From Oehlia diaphana (taxonomy: Eukaryota > Glomeromycota > Glomeromycetes > Glomerales > Glomeraceae): a DNA stretch of 64,000 nt. Under the pieces are notes generated by a model, which did not search any database, had not been told where the DNA came from, and saw nothing but the letters and a program-made list of their open reading frames with translations. Below are positions 45,012 to 55,277 of the stretch, piece after piece. The stretch covers positions 2,805 to 66,804 of the forward strand of contig QZLH01000015.1 in the NCBI GenBank assembly GCA_003833135.1, read 5' to 3'. Position numbers and translations under genes: made by a program. The stretch's first letter is position 1, and every line of letters starts with the position of its first letter.

Positions 45012-46461
45012 AACATATCAAAAAGTTTTCCTAACTACCTTGCAATAAATTGAGTAAGAAACAACTAATAATACCATTCCATGATTCAGCTAAGAACTTG
45101 ATACTGAAAGTTTCTTAGTTTCAGTTCATTAACTGTATGTTGAATTTGTTTGAATTTACTCACCTTTTTCATTTTAATTAGGTCTCTAACTGTGCTAATT
45201 TCTTCCTCTAACGCGTTTTCATCTAACAAGATGGAATTAAGGGTATAATAAAATTTTTATGAGTGCTGTCCATCTGACAGTAGTCAAAGTTTTGAATTAA
45301 CCAACTGTCAAAGTCGATCAATTCTTTAGTTCTTGCTTTTGAAAGTATTGTTCAGAAATATTTGTTTACAAAGTTTATAATATTTCTCTTTTTCGCGAAT
45401 AAAGGGAGGGTGGATATTTATACTAAAAATCTCACGTCATTTATGCATGACCACAACATTTGTATCACACATGACCTTTTTAGCATAAACAACTTGGAAT
45501 TTTGCTAAGCCATTGATTTTACGTGTTATCTATTGACTCTATTAACTCAACTATAAACGCGAAAAAAATTGTATCACACATAACCCTTTTATCAAACTCC
45601 GATGCACAAGCTATGAATATGATGTTATCTATCAGCTTACCAAATTGATCATAAGCTTGATATGATCAATTACACAAAGTCACAAAGACACATTAGTCAA
45701 ATATATCTCAATATAATTAAGTATTTTAGACGCGTACTTTTTGTACAAATATCTGCTTTCTTAACTAAATTTCTAAAAAAAAAATGCAAAATTTATTAAT
45801 ATGTGCAAGTCTTTTTGTTGGTCCGCCCATAATGCCCATTATTCTTTATAATTTTAAGAAGTTTCCTGGCTTCATCTTAATGATCATAAAGTAAAAGGTG
45901 GTTGACCATAGCATTGCGCTATTCGTTATTTATACTTTATAGTACCTACCATAGAATATTAAATAAGTATTATTAAAGTATTATTAACTTTTTCAAATAA
46001 TTATTAATCATTTATCTCTTCAAACCATCTTTTTATTAACACTTTCAAGTATTACTTTTGAGTTTCCAAAATTTTTCGATTGATTATAAAATCCAATCAA
46101 TCCAATCCATTGTCTTTGTTTTTAATCATGCCGTTTTATTTGAAATTTGTAAATTAACATTATTTCGAGGTAATTAGTTTAATAATTTCAATATTCATAG
46201 TATATTATAACTAGCTAAACATTAATATTAACAATTTTCAAGAGAACTTTTACAATAAACAAGATTTCAACTAATATACTTACTGCGTAATGAGTTAGTT
46301 TTTCATTCTTTTAAGAGATTCGTTAGCAAGAATAATTTCTTTTTTAAATTTATGTCTTTTTTAAATTATTTTAAGTGATGATCTTTGTCCTTTGGTAATA
46401 CATATACATTATAAAGTCCAATTAATTCTGAGTCACTAAAGTGAATACATGTGACTGATGT
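45012..46461. other. Intergenic, nothing recognised
   Basis: AT-rich; no coding or RNA feature that I can support. Confidence 0.5.
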
Positions 46462-46592
46462 GACTCAGATGCAAATGTATCGTTCTTATACGATCAGGTG
46501 CTATGTTCTTATACGACGTATATGTCACACAATATAGGTCGTATAAGATAGTATGTCGTACAGTATAAGAACGATACATTTGCGACTCAGAT
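46462..46592. mobile_element. 113-bp MITE with 9-bp target duplication (MULE-like)
   Basis: The element at 46471-46583 has perfect 21-bp inverted ends beginning GCAAATGTATCGTTCTTATA. It is bordered on both sides by GACTCAGAT (46462-46470 and 46584-46592). A 9-base duplication is characteristic of Mutator-like elements. Inside, CTTATACGAC and GTCGTATAAG form a second inverted pair, so nearly the whole element can fold. It has no coding capacity. The perfect ends and duplication suggest a fairly young insertion. Confidence 0.85.
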
Positions 46593-47410
46593 TGTGATCT
46601 TGTGATCTTACCAGTTACCACTTACCAAAAATCTAAATGTCGTACAAACAATCTTTAAAATTAAAGATGGCACAACGCTTACCTGAATTAGTTTAAATCT
46701 GGCAAAAATTTTTAGATATAAAGGAGGTTCAGGCATACATAATGAATCATCAAAGAAAATTATTTTTTTTAAAAAAAAAATTAATAAAATATTTATTGGC
46801 AGACAGATGAATGAATTTACTGTACTTTTGAAATATGACGATTTTTTATCGTAAATATTTTGTTAATTTAATATACATTATACAATTTTTCTATTTATTT
46901 TAAATTCAAAAAAATCTTTTGATTATCGGCTGATTTGCCTTTTTGTTTACATCATGATTTGTAATTTTTGGTAAGCTTTATCGTGATCATTTCCATTTTT
47001 ATTATGATTCTTTGTTCAAATTATCCAATAATCAAATGATTCATGTTCGACACTCTTTTAGTTTGCATCTCGAAAGAATACCCTCCAATTAAAAGATTTC
47101 AAATTTCATTTATTTTTTTCATAAAACCGAAATAACCTGATATTAATAGTTTTAATATTGTTTCAAAATGTTACCTATTTTAAATGTTCCTTATTTATAA
47201 AACAAAAACATTTTTTAAAATGGCCGATTGACGAGTATCATTTGACAATTTCGTTTCACAAAATTTAATCTTAAAAATGTGGAAGAAAATACACTAACAA
47301 ATCGTGATAACTGCATGCAAAAGGATTTTCACAAGAACAATAAATTAGATTACATTTTTTTTTTTTTATTTGTTTTTTCTTTCCCTTCTATAACTCGTAA
47401 TTATTTCTCT
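46593..47410. other. Intergenic and leader of the KH-like gene
   Basis: AT-rich; GTTTATAAAAC-like strings near 47195 might serve as a TATA element. A T-run and pyrimidine-rich stretch (47355-47390) precede the chosen start. Confidence 0.4.
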
Positions 47411-50400
47411 ATGACAAACCGTAATAAGAAATCAAAGAACCGTCGTAAAAAAGCGGAAAATCGACAAGTGGAGAGCAATAGTAAAGAAGTGGATGACAGT
47501 AATAAAGATTCTGTATCAAACAATAGTAAAGAAGTGGATGTAGATTCTGTATCAAATAATAGTAAAGAAGTGGATGTCAATAATAAAGATTCTGTATCAA
47601 ACAATAAAGAAGTTGATGACAATTATAAAGATTCTGTATCAAAAAAGGAAGATATCAAAGTATTCTATGAAGAAGATGAAGTCGAATGGAAGCAATTGAA
47701 TCTTAAATCGACTCCATTGAGTTTAATAAAAGAGAAGATTGATGATGATCAATTTGCTCCAGTCAGTATACCCGACATGGTTTGGATGGTAAAAAAAATT
47801 TTTTTATTAACCTTCTTTATTTTCTTTTTTTTTTGATTATAATTATCAACGTTTTAAAAGACTATAAAAAATTTTGAAGATCCCTCCACATTGTAATATT
47901 TCCCCAAGTGAACTTTTCGGTGAAAAAGAAATGTATTTAAAACGCATCGCAATATTGACTGATTCTCAAATTGAATTTAATAAAAGTAAAAATGTAAGTA
48001 ATGCATGCTTTTTTTTTTATAATGTATTCTTTATTTTCTTTATTTTCATTATTGATTAATCGGTTTGTATATATTATTTCGTTTAAATCGATTTTAGCGT
48101 ATCGAAATGTGGGGAGGAGATGAGAATTTTGATAATCTCAAAGAAGCTGCCAGGCAATTTGAAGCTATTGCTAACACTGTGTTAGAACGAAAAAAACGTG
48201 GAAGAAATAAGACTTGGGATGACTGGGAAAAAGCTGAAAGAGCTCCTCTTACTAAGAAGGAAGAAAAAAAGTTGGAACGTAGAAAAAAAAGAGAAGAGGA
48301 AGAAAATAAGTATAAAGAAATGACGAATGATCCTCACCCTTTTTACGGCTTCTTTGTTATTCCTGATAGCGACATTCCTATTGAACAATTTATTGGAAAG
48401 AATGGATATATGTTGGATCCTGTGCGAATCAAGTTTAAATGCCATATTTGGCATGAACCTAAACACTCTGTAAGTAGTATTATAGAGATAAATAATTTAA
48501 TTAACGTAATAATAATTTTTATGCCTTCATTTTTTTAAAAATTTTTTGTAGTATATAAAAGTTGTTGGAAAAAATCACGAATCTGTTGAAGAAGCTTCAC
48601 TACGAGTAAGAGGCTTATTTGTAAAAGTTTTTGCGGTATGAAATAATTTTTAAATAAAATAATAAAAAGATCGAATCTATTTTAATTGTAATCTTGTTTT
48701 TTTTTCTTAGTATAAATCTATTCCACCAAGGGGCTGGGTTTTTCATATGTTAGAACCACCGAATAAGCCACACAAAGTAAGAATAGCGGATCCACCATCT
48801 TGGTTTATAAAACCATACGATGTAATAGATTTCAAACTTCTTGAGCCAGTTTTTGAAGGAGATAAGATTCCGGTTGTTGGTAAAGAAGATGCTTCAAAGG
48901 AATTAGATCAAAGTTTTGATCCTGCTATTTTACAAGGGTAAGTTTTTAATATTATGTTTTAGATTTATATTATGATAAAATATTAATTTCGTTAAATATT
49001 TAGGATTCGTGAGTCTAATTCTAAAAATATCGAGGATGCTTTTGTTAAAGCTCTTCAACATATTCATTTACTTGATGAAGTAATAAAAATAAGAATTAGG
49101 TATAGCATTTAAGGAAAAGCTGGTTATTATTTATTTAATTATTAATTCACAAGTTTTACATCATATTCAGGGTTGGTCACGTGTGTTTGACACGTTTTCC
49201 TCAGCGTAAGGACTCTAACCCATTGTGGGCTATCGATAAATTTGAAAAGGTGGTCCTAAAAAATCCTCGCATATTATCTAAATTTGCTACATGGTGAGAA
49301 ATAATATGTGAATTATTAATTTGCTTTATATCAAAGTTTAAATTTTTTTTACCTTCTCTTTCTTTTAGTATCGCCACCAAAGACGAACAATTAGATAAAT
49401 TATTTGATGATCTCATATTCCGTTCCAAAGCTTGGGAAAAATCAAATGAATCTAGGAAAGATGAAAAGGAAACTCGAGATTTGGACTATTCCACATGTTG
49501 TCAAGAATTAGATGGTTCCCCATTTCGTGAATTTAAAATTTACGCAATTCGTAAAATCCCTGACAGTGAAAATGAATCATGGCCCTGCTCATTTGACGTC
49601 AAAGTTGAGAGATACGAGAATGAAAAAGGGAAAATCGATAGGTCAAGTAATTCTAGCAAAAGAACTGATAGAACACACGATAAAAATGATAAAATTGGAT
49701 TATGGGATGCTGTTTTAAATGAAAAAGATATATTGAACATAAGCATGGCATGTTTAGATACTAGTTATTCATGGAAAATACATATCCAAACGGCAAGAAG
49801 ACTTTCAAACGATAAAATCGGGGCACAGGGGAATTTTGTTTATAAATTAAGAATTTGGTAATTATAATAATATCGCAAATAAATTAATTAATAATATTAT
49901 TAAAAGGAAAGCTAATTAATTTACAAAATAATAGTCCAAAAGGTCGTTTGGTTTATTCGAACACTAAAGAAATAAATGTTCTTTCAGTATGTGAAAAAAC
50001 GAAATGGAAATATTGGTGGCTTAAAGATTATATTATAGAAATAACCAAGTATGAATATTGGAATTTATCAGAACATCAGAACTCACCCCCAGGAATTGAC
50101 ATTCCACTTAGCAAAGAACCATCACCCATTGTTACTTATGGAATCACTGTAAGCAAATATTATTATTTTTTTTGAATTATCATTAATTTCATTTTTAATA
50201 AATTAACAATTAATAATCATATTTACTGTATATAGTTATATAACAAGTCTTGGGATGAAGTTTCTTTTAATAGTAACTTGGAGCCTGGTGAAGTTCCTGA
50301 ATGGTATCCTCATGAAATCGTAGATGAAGAGAAAACGGGTGGTATAAATTCTTTGATGAAAGATATAAATAGTTTTATGGAAATAATTCAAAAAAATGTA

Positions 50401-50412
50401 AAGATGTATTAA
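47411..50412 (+). CDS. KH-like RNA-binding protein, ten exons
   Basis: Exons: 47411-47788, 47880-47993, 48098-48469, 48552-48635, 48711-48937, 49004-49099, 49171-49293, 49369-49857, 49935-50148, 50236-50412. All nine introns are GT-AG; the 2274-base coding sequence keeps frame and encodes 757 residues. The start MTNRNKKSKNRRKKAENRQV is basic. Residues about 25-80 are a low-complexity tract of NSKEVD and NKDSVSN repeats. A charged helix (about 204-239) precedes a KH-like domain (about 246-316) with FVIPDSDIPIEQF, the GxxG loop IGKNG (Gly264-Gly267) and IKVVGKNHESVEEASLRVRG. The C-terminal 400 residues are conserved-looking (RGWVFHMLEPP, GHVCLTRFP, KWKYWWLKDYIIEITKYEYW) but match no domain I can name. 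Likely RNA binding. The exon 9 acceptor (AATAG at 49930-49934) was chosen because nearer AGs break the frame. Confidence 0.82.
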
Positions 50413-51223
50413 ATATACAATAAATTATAATATACCAGCATTTAAGTCAGTTATTAAACTAAATGATGAATGAAGCGAAGGACTAGACATGGTAGGATGA
50501 GTCTATAGATTATTGGTTCTGTCAGTAAATAAGAAAGCACCCATGATATATTCTATTTTATTTTATTTCTCAGAAAAATACATTATCAGTAAGAACTACA
50601 GGAAATCATATATATATTCTCATCTTTAAAAACAAAACACATTAAAGTACTACTCCAGTTAAATGAATTAAAAGATATTCGCTTTTCCTTAAGGCTTACA
50701 CGCACTAACCGTGGTCTGGATATCTCTATTCTCATAAGTAATTGAATCGAAAAAAAAATATTTTGTAACAAATATTTCTAATTTCGTATATTTCGTAAAC
50801 TTGTAAGATCACGTACATTTATAAATTTTTGATATCTAATAATTCAACGAAAAGAACACTTTAACTGGAATAAATTTGATGTTACATGATCACTAAAGCT
50901 TAACTACGAAAATTACTTATTCTGGGCCTTTGTAATTATAAATAAAGCCAATTTTAAAAAAATTATGATTAGCAAAAGAACATATTAGAATTAAATTTTT
51001 TTTTGTGGTAAAACGTAATACTTTATTAATTATTTCATACCATCCGATGAAATGGTAACCTTTTCATGTACTACTAACTATTAAATATTATATAAATCAA
51101 AAACCCACTTTCTCTTTTTGTAATTAACGAGTTTTTCCGATTTTCTAAATTTTCTTAAACGGGGCTCATCATACAAATTATACTACACTAGAACCGAATA
51201 CGTATTATGTGAATTCTCTTTAA
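50413..51223. other. Intergenic, nothing recognised
   Basis: 3' region of the KH-like gene and AT-rich spacer; no supported feature. Confidence 0.5.
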
Positions 51224-51474
51224 TCACGCGTTGAAATTTTCTCTGTCTTCTCTATCTTCATTTTTGTTGAATCGCTTTTTACCATCTTTATGACCATCAA
51301 CCTCCTTATCTTTTTGTTAAAGTCGATTAATGAAAGACACATTCATTGTATTGACTTCTTTTACAATTTTTCTTCCTTCCTCGACTCGTTAATTATTTCA
51401 ACTACTTTTTCCATCTTCGTATAATTAGCTAGATTTTTTGCCGTTTTCTTCGTCCAAGAGATCTTATTAACCAT
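51224..51474 (-). pseudogene. Small Lys/Glu-rich gene with two lesions
   Basis: ATG 51474-51472 opens MVNKISWTKKTAKNLANYTK and continues to RKEEK, then the frame breaks where an A-run (51369-51373) is one base short. The next frame reads IVKEVNTMNVSFINRL, meets one in-frame TAA, and goes on QKDKEVDGHKDGKKRFNKNE, then DREDRENFNA and a TGA at 51226-51224. The pieces join into one plausible 82-residue charged protein. Two independent lesions make a true pseudogene more likely than a sequencing error. No known domain. Confidence 0.5.
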
Positions 51475-52326
51475 ATATTATAATTAAATCACTAGTATAT
51501 AAATAAAATAGATAAATCTGGATAATAAGAAAATGAATAAATACTCAGTATTTACATTTATCCTTAGGTGGCACTTTCTTGGCGTACGGTTAAAATTGTA
51601 GGATTACGAGAATATATAATTGATAACATTGTTATAGTCTCTTTGATTACTGTCGGAGCATATTATAATTAAATAGTTAGTATATATTCGCCATCCTTTA
51701 CTTCCTCCACTTATTCTTAATTTGAGAAGCCAAATCCAGACCATCATAGCATGATAAAGATGAGAGGACTCACGTTCCTACTAGACAACTTACCCAACTA
51801 ACGTTCCAAACCTGTCCTTTTCTACTACGCTTTGTTAGCAAACTGTTACAAGTCAAACAAACAGAAGTTTCAAGAAGAAACACTGTAAAAGATGGAGAGA
51901 TCTTTTATTCACCACCCTTTACTTCCTCCACTTGTTCTTAATTTCACTGCTTCGTCACTTCCTCTAAGGTTGGTTAGTAACGATTATTATATATCGAATT
52001 ACAACCTTTAACGGTTGTAATATTAAAACGTAAGCTGTAAATTGGCTGTAAATACTACACTATTGTGGTTAGCTAAAAGGTGGTTAGCCAAAAGATCGTA
52101 CAACAATTAAATTTACTTGACCTTTGGACTTACAACTATTTACGGGAAAGGTTGCGTAGCATAAAAGGACAGTCTGTTTACTGATCCTTTTATAAAAAAA
52201 AAAAAAAAATGTGGAAAGCAAGTGTAAAACGCGAAACGCGTTAATCAAAAAATAACACCGTAAATTTAACGGAATCATGGATTATCACGTGCTAAATCCA
52301 ATCTACAATATTTCATACAACATATA
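51475..52326. other. Intergenic with a 35-bp direct repeat
   Basis: CCTTTACTTCCTCCACTT followed by RTTCTTAATTT occurs at about 51695 and 51919, 224 bases apart. Otherwise featureless. Confidence 0.5.
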
Positions 52327-52511
52327 CTGGTGAGGATGTTGAGTGGAGTACGGTGACATTTGGCGGTGTGTAACATAATGGGTGTGAAGCGTACTCAGGT
52401 GATGTATAGTGTCTCAGCCCACTCTGAATCACGTGTTTGGCCCGTCGTGTTATTTATCACTTGAGTAAACTGTCACATAGGGGACCGTACTCCACTCATC
52501 ATCCCCACCGG
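52327..52511. mobile_element. 185-bp TIR element (MITE)
   Basis: Left end CTGGTGAGGATGTTGAGTGG, continuing AGTACGGT, against the inverted right end CCGGTGGGGATGATGAGTGG, continuing AGTACGGT: 25 of 28 positions agree. The interior is GC-richer than the flanks and has no coding capacity. No target-site duplication is evident, so the superfamily is undetermined. Confidence 0.7.
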
Positions 52512-54454
52512 ACTCCACAACTTTCCGTATCACTCCTGGTATATAGTATTTTACTATACAAAAATTCGTTTAGTAAACTTATTACGGTATGTTATAATAA
52601 TTTAATCGTGATTCATAAAAAGACAATGAGGAGGAGCAGCTGGGAGAGCAGCTGAACCCAGAGTACAACCTGAATATATAATTCAAAATATTAACTGTAT
52701 CCCCCCTTATTTATATTTAGTGCACCCGTAGTGCAAATGTGAATGGAGTAGACCAGCATCTTTACAATGCTGGTCATTGACAAATTTAGGATCCTTTAAA
52801 TATCTACAACCGCTGTTTCTGTCAGTGGGCTTCTACAGGTAAATCATTCGAAGGACCAACAACCGTGATTTCTAGCTCCTACGAGTCCGGTAACCATTTG
52901 GCATTTGTAACACTAGAAGCGGCAAGCTATGAAAAAAAAATATCCATTTTTTATTTTTTTATTATACCCAAAAAGTTGTGAACAATAACAATAGGGATAG
53001 TTTGAAATCAATATACACGAACTAATTGTGTTATTGCTATTAGGATTACATTCAATACCAGCAGGATGACACCCTTAAGTTTTCAACATATATAAGGAAT
53101 AAAAATACAAACAGATCTATTGAAAAAAAAAAATAATAAACAAATGAGGTATCATCCGAACACGGAGAAAAGAGATAGCGTACGAAATAATACAATTTCC
53201 TTTTATATAAATTAAATTGCGGTTCATTTAGAAAGTAACAATTCAAATACCTGATACATTAAATAAATAGTAACTTTCTATATTTTGCATTGTGTTATAC
53301 AATAATAAATAGTATTTCATATTTTGAAATATTAAATACCAAAAAAAAAAAATTAGTTAATATTTGACACATATTTGTAAATCATCATTGGATTGTAGGA
53401 ATCTGAATTTTCTTGGCAATTGTCATATGCTTGGCAAGATTTTCCCATGGAAAAAAAATAATTCCATTTACAAAAAAGAAGTAAATATATTTTTCGGTAA
53501 TACGCCGTTTGTTCACGTGATATAATATCAACACGTGATTACATATGCACCAATTCACCAATAAACCACCTACAAGTACATATTGATAGTGAGCGAGTAA
53601 ACATTACAATACCGTTCAGACCGAAAAAATAATTAAATACGATTGGCTTTCGCGTATCGAAAATGGTTATTATTAAAGACGTAGAAAGAGCAAAGTATTA
53701 CAGTCCGTAATTTAAATAGAGGGCATTACATTGTGTTGCATCAATTTTAATAGATAAAGCCGCTTTATAAAATATGTAAAATCAAGGTTCGCGTTTCACT
53801 TCATCCAATCATTCTAATCTGTCATCCAATAATATTATTATTACGTACAATTTTTATAGACTCCCACTACTATTTGATAACTTTATTGTTATACTAACTG
53901 ACTAAAGTAACAATTATGTTAAATCTGCATGAACTTATGATAAACTAATTATGATTTTTTAAATTCAATTTACGATAAATCCTACATCTTGATTAACTAT
54001 ATTATATATTACAACCATCTTGAATAAAAGTTATAAAAGAAATAATTTATACTTGTAATTCCAAATTTTTTCAAAGAGAGTTTAAAATTGGACAAGGTTG
54101 GCATGTTCGCTTTTATTATATGATCCATAACGTTAAGTTCGAATCTAATATCAGTTTTTTAATTATATTACCGTATAATGTTAATAAAAAGTACATCTTA
54201 CGCCAAAAGAGAATTACGTGTACGAATAAAATAGGGCAAATGAATAGCGCAACGAGCCAGTGCGATGATACAGTATGTATCAGGCAACTTATTAAGAGTT
54301 AGTTTAATAAATACAGTAATTATATTAAATTTTTTACGTGTTCTGAACTTAGTTGAATAATAATCATCAGTTTTACTGTAATTATGGTTTTCCTATCTTA
54401 ACTAATATGTCATATTTTTAATATGTTATATAATAACCTTTTGTCCTCGTTTTC
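52512..54454. other. Intergenic, nothing recognised
   Basis: AT-rich, with one small hairpin (ACCAGCAT, 7-base loop, ATGCTGGT, 52752-52774). Short frames show no domain. Confidence 0.5.
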
Positions 54455-54877
54455 TCTTTTATTTAGATAAAATTTGTATGGAGCAGTCAGCTCTAGTGTA
54501 GACTGGAGCTAGACGACCAATGTATTACCTCCTTTGGGGAAGGTTAGAGTTGGGTATAGGGTGGTACCAACTATGTTAGGCCACCCTATATCACTTTCGA
54601 AAGACAGTGTTGTCAAATGACACTGAAATGACATTGAAATGACATCAAATGATATTAAATGACATCGATTTTACTATGAAAATGTATGAGAAATGATAAA
54701 TGTCATTTGAAAAATGGGCAAATGACATGGCAATTTAACAAATTTAACAACACTGAATGTGTATTACTAGTGGAATGAGTCTTATGACTCTTATACCTTT
54801 GTAATTATGTGTGTCAGTTTCAGCAGTTTACCTGCCTTTCTTGAAATAAAATAAAATAAAATCTTTTATTTAGATAA
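54455..54877 (+). mobile_element. SINE-like retroposon with 16-bp target duplication
   Basis: TCTTTTATTTAGATAA occurs at 54455-54470 and again at 54862-54877. The 391 bases between end in TGAAATAAAATAAAATAAAA, an (AAAAT)n tail, directly before the second copy. This is the signature of target-primed retrotransposition. The body starts with a GC-rich segment (ATGGAGCAGTCAGCTCTAGT and on) containing two hairpins and has no ORF. A 151-bp MITE (54605-54755) lies inside, so the retroposon itself is about 240 bases, suitable for a SINE. Whether its head is tRNA-derived is unclear. Confidence 0.75.
54605..54755. mobile_element. 151-bp MITE nested in the retroposon
   Basis: CAGTGTTGTCAAATGACA at the left matches the inverted right end CAGTGTTGTTAAATTTG over its first 14 bases with one mismatch. 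The interior holds five near-repeats of an 11-12-base AAATGACAT unit. It interrupts the (AAAAT)-tailed element, so it inserted later. Confidence 0.55.
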
Positions 54878-55277
54878 TTAATAAAGTTATATAGAACCTT
54901 AATTGATTTTTTTGTTGATTCGAAATTAATATTAATGACCATTGGAACGTCCAATTTAATACTATGGTCTCACAACGGTAGTCCATTTTTAGATTATGAT
55001 TGTAAATCGTAAATTTTGACACAGCACAGTATGCACAGTAAAAATTTTGTACACTTAGTAACATCTATAATGAATAATCAAACTCCGTGTGTTACTCCAT
55101 TCTTGTTATTTTCTTTCTAAATCAGTTGAAAGTTTGAAATACGAATAATGTTGTCTAACTGAACTACCGGAGTTGAATGCGTCTTTTGTTGACCTTAATT
55201 TAGCCAATATTTCATTCATATTTATAAAGCATAATTTTTCCCAGATTATTTATTATTCATACTTTTTGTTCATTACA
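54878..55277. other. Upstream region of the long Sel1 gene
   Basis: Featureless except CATATTTATAAAGC at about 55216-55229, a TATA-like string about 50-60 bases before the ATG. Confidence 0.4.

Noticed and set aside
48182..48466. 94-codon frame antisense to the KH-like gene
   Set aside because: Shadow of exon 3; its Phe/Ser/Leu content mirrors Lys/Glu codons on the coding strand.
49512..49746. Further frames overlapping exon 8 of the KH-like gene on both strands
   Set aside because: Alternative-frame shadows; the exon phase fixes the coding frame.
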